DNA of 64,000 bases. Source: Pegea sp. RAD2-039. Its lineage: Eukaryota; Chordata; Thaliacea; Salpida; Salpidae. The notes beneath the pieces are model-generated. The model saw only the letters and a program-made list of their open reading frames with translations. It did no database searches and was not told the DNA's origin. The stretch spans positions 930,001-994,000 of the forward strand of contig JAQGEQ010000354.1 in the NCBI GenBank assembly GCA_034620365.1, read 5' to 3'. The stretch's first letter is position 1, and each line of letters starts with the position of its first letter. Both the position numbers and the translations under genes were made by a program. Below are positions 1-12,825 of this stretch, piece after piece.

Positions 1-215
1 TAGCCTCAAAATGCAACTAGAATGTTAAACATTTTTATTCTAAAGTTTTAAATAAAATACACTTTTGAATACTATAACCGATCAATAAAGCTTTCATATA
101 AAGCTCGAACTTTCGATTTTTTAAGCATCATACTTTGATTGTATTTATTCAAGCCTTATTTGATTGAAATAACAAAAACACATGGCTCATTAAAATCCTA
201 TATATTATTGCTTAG

Positions 216-3200
216 AGTCAATTGACTGTATAATTGGGTACGGCGAATGGTCTGAATGCACCAATGGAAAACGTTTTAAGGAGGTTCATGTTGAAACTTT
301 TCCAGCTGGTGATGGTAATGCATGTCCTGAAAATCTAGAGCCTTTGGAAGAAGGTTTGTTTACAAAAAAGAAGATTTTGTTTGTATGTTCTATTGTTTTA
401 AGTCAATAAAATTTTAACTTGAACTAATTTAAATATATATTTACCTCAATTTATTTGGTTTTAAATTATAACAGATTGCATTGATTGTTTGGTTGCTTGG
501 AGCGAATGGACTGTTTGCTCTCAAAACATCCGAGAAAGATATATGGTTAAAATTCAAGAGCCTAACGATGCTGGCAAACCCTGCCCAAAACTCGAAAAAG
601 AACAAGAAGATTGTAGAGATTGCGTTGTAGAATGGACTGATTGGTCAGAATGTAGCAATGGTGTCCGTTCTAAGGTTCAAGTTATCACTCAAGAAGCTGT
701 TGGAGCTGGTGTGCCATGCCCTAAACCTGATAGTCAAACTGAAGTCTGTATTGATTGCGTTGTCGAATGGACAGATTTTAGTGAGTGTGTCGATGGAATC
801 AAAACTCGAGAGCTTGTAATACTTCAAGAAAGAGTTGGTGCTGGAAAAGAATGTGCAGGACCAGAAATTGAAAGCATCAGTAAATAAAGTTTTATTAAAA
901 ACGACCATAAAAAGTTTCAAATTGCATAAGCTTTTGCACCTAAAAACTTCTTGCCTTTTTTAAATTGTTTAATTTTTATAGATTGTCAGAACTGTGTATT
1001 AAGCTGGGAAGAATGGAGTAGCTGCAGTGATGGAAAAAGAAGTAGAAGTCAAAGAATCGAAACTGAGGCCTTTGGTGGAGGAACACCTTGTCCTGAAACA
1101 ATGGAACTTGAAGAAGAAGGTAAACTTTCAATTTGAACTTAATTAAAATTTCCTAAGCTGGTAACAAACCTTACGATGAAATTATATTTTGAACTTTTAA
1201 AAAAGAATGTATCCACTGCCGATTGGAATGGGGTGAATGGGGCGATTGTAAAGGTAATGTACAAAGTCGAAGCCAATTTATTGCTGTAAAGGCTTCAGGA
1301 AGTGGCGAACAATGTCCTTTTATAGAAACTGAAATCCAAAGTGAGTCATTCCAAATTTTTTTTCTATGTTAATAAAATTTCAGTTCCATTTTTATTACTA
1401 AAATCCTTCAAATGTACTTTCATAAGACGTTTAATACAAAAATTAAATACAAAATGTCTACCAATAAAAAAGAAACTTTCTATAAAAAGGAAAAAATCGA
1501 TGGTTCTGATAAAAAAAGTAGTTTTAATGTATATAGTTGTATAGAATGTAAAAAAATAGCTTCATCCTGTTATATAGAGAAACATAGCAAGATTCTGTTA
1601 CAAGCGTTATACACTTAAAAATAAATATTGATGCAAAATTAAACAGAATGTGCTGAATGTGTGGTGGACTGGAATGAATGGGAAGAGTGTGCTAATGGTT
1701 CCAGAACAAGGGTGCAATATATTGCAGTCCAACCGATGGGAGTAGTTCCCCCTTGTCTAATCGCTGATGTAGCAGAGATAGAAGGTTTGTTAATGCTTTC
1801 TTATTTCTATTTTTTTAGAAAGGCAAATAAGATGAAAGTTTTATTAAATTCATACAATTAAAATAAAAACTTTTATACAGCTTGTGTTGATTGTGAGCTT
1901 ATGTGGGGCGAATGGAACGAATGCTCGGATGGTATTAGAACCAGAATTGAAGTGGTTAAGACACCAGCGGTTGGTGCTGGTCTTCAATGTCCCACACCAG
2001 CTTCAGACATCGAAGGTTTACATCAAAACTTTGCTTAGATTTGAACCAGTCAAAAAAATGAAATCTTAAAAATAAACTTTTTTCAGATTGCATTGATTGT
2101 GAGCTTATATGGGGTACTTGGGGCGAGTGTGTAGATGGAGTGAGAAGCAGAAGTCAAATAGTTGGAAATGAAGCTGTTGGAGCCGGTAAACAATGTCCAG
2201 AAGCACTTAAAGAAAAAGAAGGTCAGATTAACATAACAAAACTCATTTTGTTGACTTTTAATTTTGTTGCTTCAGATTGTGTTCACTGCGAACTTGCTTG
2301 GGGAGAATGGAGTGAATGTTCTGAAGGTGTTAGAACTAGAGTAGAAGTAGTAGCAGTAAGTTCTGTTGGTGCTGGTGATGAATGTCCTAAAGCTCAACGA
2401 GAAATTGAAGGTTTGTGTTTACAAATTGAATAATCTTGTTAAAGTACAAGTTGTTTCTGACATTTTTTGTTAGCGAAAGTATTAATACTCATCAAAAAAA
2501 ACTATTCAAATAAAACTAATTTTTTATAGAATGTATACATTGTGAACTCGCCTGGGGAGAATGGAGTGAGTGCTTAGATGGTCTCCGTTCTAGAAAACAA
2601 TCAGTTGTCACAAAACCAGTAGGAGCTGGAGATCAATGTGAAGAACCTGCAATTGAGTCGGAAGGTGCGACGAACACTAATCGATCAAATTTAGATATAT
2701 TAGCCAATAAATGTTTACATTATTGTATACAGTCCTGACGTTGCCTTATGCTTGTTAATTTTTCCTAATTATTCTAACTGTACACATTTTAAATTTGAAA
2801 AAAATATTTGTAGATTATAGTTTAATACTTTAGTAATGAAAATTAAAAAAAAGTACAATTTTGATTACCAACCAATCAGAAATTAACAATTATCAAACTT
2901 CAAGTAAATCTACTTCAATAAGTTTAATGATGTATGTCAATGATGTTCGTAAAGTAATCTTGATCTTATAGATATAAATCTCTGTAAATGATTGATTATT
3001 AATTAATCATTAATTATTTTTGAAATTATAACTTACAAATTAAATCTATTACATTTCAATGATTTCTTCAACCAACTGATCCAAGTATTTAAGTAAAAAA
3101 CTTTTTGGTTGTAGAATGCCTCGATTGTGTAACTGACTGGGAACCTTGGAGTGAATGTCTTGGAGGGTATCGAACTAGATCATTAATAATTATACAAGAA

Positions 3201-6200
3201 CCTGTTGGGGAAGGTGCAGGTTGCCCTGATCTTAAATCATTAGAATCCCATCAAGAGGAAGTTTGCATTGATTGTGTCCTTACATGGTCTGAATGGGGAT
3301 CTTGCCAAGATGGGTCAAGGAAGCGGACACAAGAGATTCTGACAAAACCAGAAGGAGCTGGTGGTGAAGAATGTGGAGAAAGATTAACTGAAAGTGAAGG
3401 TGCTTTATCCATTCCTTTTACTCTGACGATTTGTGACACGAGTTTGGATGTAATTTGTTTTCTTCTTTAGTTTGTATTCACTGTGAGACTACTTGGGGAG
3501 ATTGGAGTTCATGCTCGGAGGGTTCGAGATCTAGAAGCCTAGTAGTAGTCATAGAACCTCAAGGAGAGGGAGCAGACCAGTGTGAAGAGCTTCCAGACCA
3601 ATTAGAAGGTTTGTTGTCGCTAATAAACACTAAAAACCTAATTTTAGTCAAACTTAAAGTCAAAAATAAGAAGCTTAAAAATCATTTTTATGTTTGTAGC
3701 GTGTGCCAACTGCCAGCTTGAATGGAGTGAATGGAGTGAATGTTTGGATGGTATTACAACAAGAAACCAATTTGTTGCTGTGGAACCATATGGTGGGGGA
3801 CTTGAATGTGATGAACCAGGCGTGGAAGAAGAAGGTATAGACAAAAATGATTTCAGTTACTTACATTAAGTTAAAATATTTTATTGTAAAAAATTATGAC
3901 CTTATTTTGAACAAGGTTTCACTTTATGTTTGATAATTAATTTTTAGTTTGTTCTAACTGTGAGCTTGCTATGGGCGAATGGAGTCCTTGTGCCGATGGA
4001 TATAGGCATCGAATTGAGTATGTTTTAGTTGAACCAAGTGGCAGAGGACTTGCTTGTCGAGAAAAACTACAAGATGTTACATGTATGTTGACTGTATCAT
4101 ACACATAAGTAACTGAACCACCTAAACACTCTTTTAAAAGACTTAATCTAAAATTAAAGAGCTTAAAAATCATTTTTATGTTTGTAGCTTGCGTGAACTG
4201 CCAGCTTGAATGGACTGAATGGAGTGAATGTTTGGATGGTATTACAACAAGAAGCCAATTTGTTGCTGTGGAACCATATGGTGGGGGACTTGAATGTGGT
4301 GAACCAGGCGTGGAAGAAGAAGGTATAGACAAAAATGATTTCAGTTACTTACATTAAGTTAAAATATTTTATTGTAAAAAATTATGACCTTATTTTAAAC
4401 AAGGGTTCACTTTATGTTTGATAATTAATTTTTAGTTTGTTCTAACTGTGAGCTTGCTATGGGCGAATGGAGTCCTTGTGCCGATGGATATAGGCATCGA
4501 ATTGAATATGTGTTAGTCGAGCCAAGTGGCAGAGGACTTGCTTGTCGAGAAAAACTACAAGATGTTCAAGGTGTGTTGATTGTGTCATACAACAAAAGCA
4601 GGAGTTAGATTTTAAATTTTGTTTTTCCTGTACTTGTATTTTAAATAAAAAAAACTGTTATATAAACAGGTTGTGTTGACTGCTTGTTATCATGGGGATC
4701 TTGGGGAGAATGCAGTGAAGGAACCCGTTCAAGATCTCAAGTAATCATTGTTGAATCCAAAAGAGGTGGTGAAGTATGTCCTGAAGAAATGGAAGTAGAA
4801 ACTGAAGGTAAGAACGAGTCAGTAGCCTGCTGTTATAGTTCTATTGACAGTAATAAGCAACTTATATTAACTTAGAGATTTTATTTTGCTTATTTATTTC
4901 TGAAATGTAACATTGAAACACTATCAAGGAATTATTTAATTTTCAGCGTGTATTGATTGCGTAATTGGCTGGGGTGACTGGTCAGAATGTAGTGTTGGTA
5001 CTCGTTTAAGAAGTGAGATCATTATTCAAGAAGCTGTTGGAGCTGGCGCTGTTCAATGCCGTACTCTTCAACACAAGGAGGAAGGTTGGTTATCAAAAAA
5101 CTTATTTTTGTCAAACATTAGCTGACTGATGAGTAATTTAGATTGTTATGATTGTGTCTTCGACTGGAGTGAATGGAGTTCTTGTTCTAATGGAGAGCGT
5201 TCGCGATCGACACAGATTCTTTATCAACCTCTTGGAGCTGGAAAGCCTTGTCCTGAGTTAGTAACAGAAACCGAAGGTATGGTTTGCATTTCAACTGAAT
5301 AAATCAGAAAATACGGAAGTTAGAGTGTCAACTTAAACTGGAGTTAATAAATGTAATCTTCAGTTTGCATCGACTGCGAGCTGGAATGGAGTAGTTGGGG
5401 TGAATGCGTTGACAATGTGATAGAAAGAACTCAGTTTATAAAAGTTCAGCCTGAAGGAAAAGGAGCCACTCAATGTCCTCCATTAGGTCTAGAAAAAGAA
5501 GGTGATCTTTTGAAAGTCTTCAATTTGAAATTCTTCATATACAGAAAAAATTTTGATTATTATAAAATTCCTAGTTCTATAAAAAATAATAATCTTCATC
5601 ACTTGCTCACAGAATGTCAGGACTGTGAAATGGAATGGGGAGAATGGAGCTCCTGTGAGTTTGGGGTACGTACTCGTCAATTAGAAGTTGTGAAGCCTCA
5701 TATTGGTCGAGGAGTGGGTTGCCAACAACAAGCTGCTGAGGAAGAAGGTTTTTCTATTTTGTTTCTATTGATAAGATCATTTATAGAGTTTGTAGGCTAC
5801 AAAATATTTTTGAAAACTTTTAACAATTTTTTAAGAACACAACTTGTGTATTAAATGTTGCTTATTTATCAATGTAATTACAAACTAATAGCTTTCATCA
5901 GAGTAAACTGAACAATTTTAGGCACTTTTTTGCTTCTTTAACATTGTAATATTTTTTGTTAGTATTCTACCAGTGAATAAATAAATGAAGCGGTATTTCA
6001 TAAGTCTATTTTTCAATGCTTCATTAAGTTGACAAACGCTTTGCTGGATGATTGAACAGATCATTTATTTTAGTTATCAGATAATAAAAGGAATGCTTTT
6101 TATGGCGTTCTCATTGGATAAAAAGGCTATGCTTCAATGATCTCCGCAAAATTACTTTTTCAGATAGTTTTTAACAATTTAATTTTATTTTAACTAGCTT

Positions 6201-8933
6201 ACTTTTTGCTTTTTAAATTATTTTTGTTTTATTTACTGGTTTAATTTCTGAAACATAAAAAGTATAACTTCTAGTTTTTAAAAAAACTTTGAAGATTTTT
6301 TAAATATTTTTGATGAATCTTAAAGCAAAGCTCTTCTTATAATATTTGTTACTAGAAATTTAATTTGCAGTTTGCATTCATTGTGAAGTAAGCTGGGGAG
6401 ACTGGGGCGAATGCGAAAATGGTATTAGACAAAAATTCCAATATATTTCAGTAAAAGCTGTTGGTCCAGGAGCTACTGACTGCCCAGAGCTTACTAAAAA
6501 GGACGAAGGTTTGTGAAAACTTGCTGAACTTATTTTTTGATCTAATTTCTTCAAACAATTTTCTTCAGCTTGTGTTGATTGTGTTGTTGAATGGGGCGAA
6601 TGGAGTGATCAGTGCGTTGATGGACAAACCTTCAGAACAGAGGTTGTGTTAGTTCCTGCTAAAGGAGTTGGAAAAGCATGTCCAATACTAAATATTGAAT
6701 ATGATGGTAAATATTCATAAGTTTATAGATCAATAAAGAATTTTAGCTAAACAAAAAATATCTCCCTTAAAGCGGATTTTAGTTGCTGTAAACACCATAG
6801 AATGTTACGTTCCAATTAAACTTGTTTTAATTGAAGAAATTTGATTTTTAGAATGCCTTGATTGTGAAGTTGCTTGGGAACCGAATTTTGGACCATGTAT
6901 TGATGGCTTTATGATAAAAAATCAGTACATAGTAGTTGAACCAAAAGGAAAAGGACTGAAATGCCCCGAAACCCTTGAGTCCGTTGAATCTGGTACGATT
7001 TGCACAAATTTGCATTAAAGATAAATGAATTCAGATAAAACATAAGATAATTACATTTAAATAAAAATTTTCACAAAACTTGGTTTTAGTTTGCCGAGAC
7101 TGTGTGGTCGCCCTTGGAGAGTGGAGTCCCTGCACAGACGGAAGAAGATTTAGAGCAGAAGAAATTTTAGATGAGCCCTTAGGAACTGGCAAAGCTTGTC
7201 CTACAAACAACGTTGTTTATGAAGAACGTCAGTTATCATTTAGCAAATGCTTTCTTCATTTTAAAAATTTATTTTTTTAATGGAAGTCGTGATTGTATAA
7301 AATTGTTTTTTTGTATTTGGAAACACATTATACAATTTTATAAAAGTTTCTTTTTGTACTTTCCAGCTTGTGATGATACTAAACTTGATGAAAGTGATAT
7401 TGTTTGCCGATTCAGAGCAAATTTTGTACTTAATGGTAAGAAAATTTTGTGTTTAAATTAAGATTAAATCTTTTGATTTAATCTGAAGCTGATTTTATAG
7501 TTTGTATGCTGAAACTTATCCTCTTTACTTAATAGAGGATGATTAGTTTCTTTAACAGTAATTTTAGTTTGCATCATTTTATCTTAAAGGTGCCCCTAAG
7601 CGTGACATTCTTGTTATTGGAGATGAATCTGGCAGTATTGGATGGGTGAACTATGATAAAATAAAAAATCTTTTCAAGGTTTGTATATCACTTCTTCGGA
7701 ACTCGTTGAATTTCTTACAAGTTTAATCACGATCTTTAATATTTATGAAACAATCAGAAAGTATATCCTATAAATTGTTTAGTAAAAAAAGATTGAAAAG
7801 TTTAATTTATTCAGATTCTTTGCATATTTACAATTCTTTTTAAACTTTTCACATTAATTTCATCATACTATGGAAATGCGTTTCATAAATTTATGTTATA
7901 TATACCCTTTTACCAAGAACAAATTCTAAGATGTTTTTTAATGGAGTTTTAAAGCTTTTCTGAGAACTTAATTGTTCCTTCAACCGCTATATGTTTACTC
8001 AGAAATTTCCAACATTAAACACACTTCATACATCATAGATTTAATAAAACTGTTTTTTCACTGCAATATCTTTTGCATTGCTGCTACACATTCTGATATT
8101 TTGATTGATGAATCATAATTATTGATTTAAAATTTTAATTTCAATTTTTATGTTGGTTTGTTCAGATTTTACAAAATAGTTTTCTTTAGAAGCTTATCAA
8201 ACTCAAATTTAATTTTCTGCAGTCGATTGCAACAAGTATGCCGAACGGCATTGGTCAAGAAGGAGCTCAATTTGCTATGATGTCATTTGCACGCTATACC
8301 CGACAAATATTCGGCTTTGACACCTACAGTGACCTCGAAAGTCTCACAGAAGCCATGGGTAAAGCTAAGTTCGGTGGAGGATACCGTTCAAAGATCGGAT
8401 CAGCCTTAAGAGATGCAAGCTCTTGGATCTTCCAACAAGCCGAAGGTAATAAAGATTTTTAGGACATGCGTTGGAAATTGATAATTTTTAGAACTTAAAT
8501 TGTAACATTTAGAAATTTAAAATAAAAAGGATTAGATAATTCAGTAGTCGACTTATTTTGGTTCTGAAAGGTATGAGAAGTTTTCCTGGAAGAGATGATG
8601 ACTCCATTGATCATGAAATTTTGATGGTAACTGATGGATGTAGAACTTCTAAAGGATACTACTTGAATCAGGGTCTTAAAGAAATTCGTCGGCGGGGAAT
8701 TAAGGTATTAGAAAACCTGAGACACAAATCATTTGCATAAAGTCAATTTTTCTATCAACATCGCTTATTTGTAGCTCTTTGTAATTGGATTACCATCTCA
8801 TGATCACCGTTGTCAAGAGACTTTACAAGAGATGGTAGAAGATCCACGAGATGTCTTTGAAATTCAGAGTTGGGAAGAATTGGAACGCCTTACATTCGAA
8901 CTCACTTTTAAGCATCGTTGCAACGGTGAATAG
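216..8933 (+). CDS. Multi-TSR protein with C-terminal VWA domain (3' part of gene)
   Basis: Likely secreted adhesion or matrix protein; the 5' end lies outside the window. Exons: 216-353, 475-879, 982-1119, 1206-1340, 1647-1784, 1881-2015, 2087-2221, 2276-2410, 2530-2664, 3115-3399, 3471-3608, 3700-3834, 3948-4082, 4188-4322, 4436-4570, 4670-4807, 4947-5084, 5142-5276, 5364-5501, 5613-5747, 6371-6508, 6569-6706, 6852-6992, 7090-7227, 7367-7435, 7590-7678, 8223-8445, 8571-8704, 8775-8933 (TAG). They join in frame to about 1455 residues. I see 27 modules of 45-46 residues, pattern CxxC-x3-WxxWxxC-xxGxRxR, then GxGxxCP; this resembles TSP1 repeats but has four cysteines and no CSxTCG. Module exons are all phase 1-1. 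Exon 475-879 holds three modules and 3115-3399 two. The first visible module has Ser for its first Cys; the one at 6852 lacks WxxW. A short linker (7367-7435) leads to the VWA domain. No membrane segment follows. Introns of 450 bp (2665-3114), 622 bp (5748-6370) and 544 bp (7679-8222) show nothing recognisable. A poly(A)-type AATAAA lies at 9319-9324. Confidence 0.9.
3672..4106 (+). repeat. Tandem duplication, copy 1 (two TSR exons with introns)
   Basis: This block, from the end of one intron through exons 3700-3834 and 3948-4082, recurs 488 bp downstream at 4160-4594. Exons and the intron between them are nearly identical, including intron bases under no coding constraint, so the duplication is recent. 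The copies diverge at the last donor: here the second exon ends GTTACA-T before gtatgt, in the other copy GTTCAA-G before gtgtgt. Both keep phase 1. Confidence 0.95.
4160..4594 (+). repeat. Tandem duplication, copy 2 (two TSR exons with introns)
   Basis: Second copy of the 488-bp step duplication; exons 4188-4322 and 4436-4570 are paralogous to 3700-3834 and 3948-4082. Coding differences are few, such as Asn to Ser in the TRN/TRS stretch and Asp to Gly before EPGVEEE. Because the exons are phase 1-1, the duplication added two complete modules without breaking the frame. Confidence 0.95.
7590..8933 (+). other. VWA domain of the TSR-VWA protein
   Basis: Four exons encode a von Willebrand factor A domain of about 190 residues at the extreme C-terminus. 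The first strand carries the MIDAS signature (RDILVIGDESGSIG, a DxSxS motif), the fourth strand carries LMVTDG with the MIDAS aspartate, and the last strand reads LFVIGLPSH. The loop that usually supplies the MIDAS threonine (GGTxT) reads GGGYRSKIGSAL, so the third ligand is not conventional. The frame ends KHRCNGE-stop. VWA domains with MIDAS bind protein ligands through Mg2+; whether this one does is uncertain given the changed loop. Confidence 0.88.
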
Positions 8934-11900
8934 AAACATTTCAGAAAACTGAAATTGTCTTCAAATGTATCTTAGTTGGAAGACCTTTTCATTATCCCTT
9001 AACCCTTTTTCTATAGTTTTCTTCCAACAACCTTTAGCTCATTTCATATAGACAAAATATTAGAACCTTAAAATAACCGAAGACCCATGTGCCTTACACT
9101 ATTTTTTTCTCCCAACTTATTTTTGTCGCATTAAAACTTCATCTTCTTATGTTCGTATTATTTTCCGTGAAGCTCTCTCATGTTATTATCGTCTTGTATA
9201 AAAGGTTTCTATATATTTTGTTTTTCTTTTTTCTCTCACAACTAAAACATGTGTTTTCACCAACTCAACTTTGTATGACTGCCTTGCACTATAAGGAAAA
9301 GTAAAGTAAATAAGCTATAATAAATCACCAATCTTTGCCAGATAAAATCCACAAGACTCTTAAACATAATCTTCTGATAATTTTCCTGATTAGACTTTGA
9401 CCATTTTAAGCCATTAGGCAATTGTCATTCCATGTTCGTTTTGCTTAAAACGGGTGCTACGCTGTTACCTATCTTTAAAAAATTGCGTAAATAAATTCAG
9501 TGATTAAATCAACTTGCACCTACCGTTGTATAATTATTTGATATTTGATAATTTTGCTTTTGAAATTATAAAGATGATTTTATTTAATTACCTGTAGATG
9601 TTTCAAACTCTTTATGAATCTTAAAATTATCTCACCTTGGTGTTCACCTCTTAGCGTTAAAGTAAAGCTTAAAAATGTAAAAAGATATTGACAACATGGT
9701 CGTAAAATAAATTCGTTCATTTAAGTATAAAAATCAGTTTTAACTTGAATCGATTCTTCAGTCATTCCATTAGAACTTTATAAAATATTTCGTAACAAAC
9801 CAGCTGCAACGAGAAGCATGCCTCTCATAAATTTTAGACTTTGTCAATATTTACAGAGTCAACATTTGAGTTGCATGCTTGAAAGCATTTAGATTAATGA
9901 TGGAATTTGAGCAAAGCTCCTTTTCATTTAATAAAAAAGTAAATAAGATAAAGTGAATGGCTGATATGTGAAGAAGTTTTTTAAACCGTATGTGTTTGAC
10001 GTTGTTAAACTTTATGATAGTAAATTGTTTAAATATTAAAAACCAAAGCTCAAGTAAGATTACTTGAAATGATTCAGATAATTAAAACGATTATACTGTT
10101 TTAAAGTATGTCAGCGAGAATCTAGCTTAAAATCAGAATTTTAGCTAGAGGTAAACAAATAGACATGTTTAATTTAGACCACTGATAACTTTTGAATGAA
10201 AATCACATCTTTATAGTTCTTAAAATGATATTTCTAATAACTTTAGAACAAAATATTTTAATAAGGAAACATAGCATAACATTTGCTGTATATATTTATT
10301 ATAAATATCTTAATCAGAAAACCAGCTAGTATAGATTGCGAAATACAAATATCACTTAAAAGTTTTATAAGAAATATAAGTTATTCTATTACAGCATTAA
10401 ATTTTGAGAAAGCTATTTAATAGTGCTTTTGTCAACACGTTCTTTCATACGATGTCTGTAAAATGCTTTTGACGATTGATAATGCCTATTTGCAATGATT
10501 ATAACATTTAAAACGTTTTAGTAAAAACTAAAAAGGCTTGGATAAACACAGGCGTATTTTATTACCAACTTAAAAGGATTAAACTTATACAGAATAAGTT
10601 TAGATTTCAACTTTATGTAATCAAACTCTCAATTAAATCTTCAAAACGATTATGAAGTGAAAAAATTCATTTAATGGGGCTTTGAGTTAAAAAATGATTG
10701 ATTGTTTTATAGTTAATATCTTTTTCATGTATTTCTTTTATAAGCAGTTTAAAAAAGTTGATTATCATTTAATGGTTTGTTCATCAATTGGACTTATTAA
10801 GACTTATAGTCATAAGAAAAACTTGACATTTTAAACTTAATTCAATTTAAAATATTGGATAAGTAAACATTATGCTGCTGTGTAATACTTTTGAATAAGA
10901 TGAAAGATTTTTGAACAAAACAATTTTTGATAAAAAGTATAATTACATAATAATTTGGTTTATCTTTTAAAGTACAAAAACTATAAAAAATGGTTAATAC
11001 CAGACAAAGCATTATAAAAATCTTGAAAACTTTTTAAGAGGTCTAAATAATTCTTTTCAATACTGGATTGTATAAAAAGATTTATTTGTCAATCAAAATA
11101 GAAACTAGATAGTTTAGTTGTAAAATTTTAGTACAACCTTAAAGTGTATTTAAGTTTAGATATAAAACTATTTGCGAGTTATTTTTTATTGATTTTCCTA
11201 TAAAATATTTTATATCCTTTTATGTTTATGCTGACTTTTTTCTTCAAAAACAAAATGCAATGAAGATAAGATGTTTGTTCTAGAAATAAAATTTATGATT
11301 GATACAACGCTAAATACCAAACATTAAGCGTTAAGTAGAAAAGAAAATTAAACGAAGCAAATCTTTTAAAGAATGATTCGGGAGACCTAAGCTTAATGAA
11401 TTAAGTTTATAAGCTGAAAATAATCTTTTTTAAAGATTACAGGTCTCGTCTGCATTACTTTTACAGTTTGTTTAATTATGTGCTAAATATTTGAATTATA
11501 TCTTAGTAAGCCATGGAATGAGTAAATATTTCTCGTTTAAAAGTTATTATTTAGCTTTATTTGAAACCAATTATGAAACTAAAATAAACAATAAACCATA
11601 GTGGTGCAAATAAACTTTGCAGCTGAATAAAACAATCAAAAATATTAATGAAAGTTTATAATATAATCAAAAAGATAAAATTTATAATTTATAAGCTGAT
11701 TTTTCATCATTTCTAACATTATTCCAGATGTAGGATTAGAATCAAGATCTTTTGTTATTTACTTATTATAGTTACTTTAACATTATTACGACTTAAATTG
11801 AGCTTATAAGTTTAATATTGTAAGCTTAAAGAAAAATTCAATTACCAATAAAACACTAAATAGCTGCATTTGAGAATAAAAGATACTTGGATTAATTTTG

Positions 11901-12730
11901 TTGATTTTTTTCTTACTATCTACAAGATAAACAGAAGGAAAGTGATTTATTTGAGCTTTTAAATATGTGGAGTTCTGCCAATATTTTAGAAATTATTTTA
12001 AAATTTGATTATTTTAAACCCATCAATCAAATGTATTTTTACTTGACTAAACAAGCGTTAGAAGGAATTTAAACAATTTTTATCTACTAACTTATGAGTC
12101 AGTCTTGATTAGTTAGAAGTTTTAAATTAACATTTTTAACAATCTTTAATTATTTTGCAGCTTTAAAATACAGAATAACAAATTAATTAGTTGAAGAAAA
12201 TTAGTTTTTCTAAAAAATCGAGTTAATACTGCTGCGTTAAAACAAAAATTAAATGATGTGTTAATAGGTAAAGTTAGTTTTTAACATTGAAAATTTATAA
12301 GTTGAGTTTTTCATCAAAAATTTTATTCTAATCCTATATGGTTTGATGTTCGAATTGTTTAGTAAACCATTTAACAGCAAGCACCCAAGGCATTATTGTA
12401 ATAAATTAAAACAATCATAAATATTGAGTGAAACTTCTTAGAGAATATTTTGAATTGTAGAAACTAAACATCGTACTACAAAAATTTGGATAAAAATTAG
12501 AAAAACGAAACACAAATATCTAAATTCAATATTTTTATTCTAAATAAAAAACGATTATTGCTTCAACACACTAATGGAAGTTTTAAAGAATGATTGTAAA
12601 TGAAAATTAAGAACAATTTGATTAATGATTTTTAGTGAAAGTTTAAATGAGATTAGTGTGATGTTACACATAATCATTTTATTCATATGCCTTTCAGGAA
12701 GTAGTTTAAACAGTTTTTATTGAACAAATA

Positions 12731-12825
12731 ATGACTCATTCTGAAATTGAAGAAAAACGATTTACGTTTGTTACTCAAGCATCAAATATGACGAACGCAA
12801 TGATTATTTTTCATGAAATCACAAA
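12731..12825 (+). CDS. Candidate alternative 5' exon of the MiT/TFE gene
   Basis: An ATG preceded by an in-frame stop opens 31 codons (starting MTHSEIEEKRFTF) and meets a good donor, AA before gtaaga, in phase 2. The exon around the MiT/TFE start codon has an acceptor at 17099-17100 and is open in the frame that needs exactly a phase-2 donor, giving ITK-APITIAYGKKTKMNRAN across the junction. This would be an N-terminal extension like that of long MITF isoforms. Phase agreement alone has a one-in-three chance and I see no clear homology, so it is a hypothesis. Confidence 0.2.

Noticed and set aside
645-920. 91-codon minus-strand open frame
   Set aside because: Antisense of the three-module TSR exon; no protein-like features.
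3937-4332. 131-codon minus-strand open frame, with a near-duplicate at 3644-3844
   Set aside because: Antisense of duplicated TSR exons and introns; the pair exists only because the region is tandemly duplicated.
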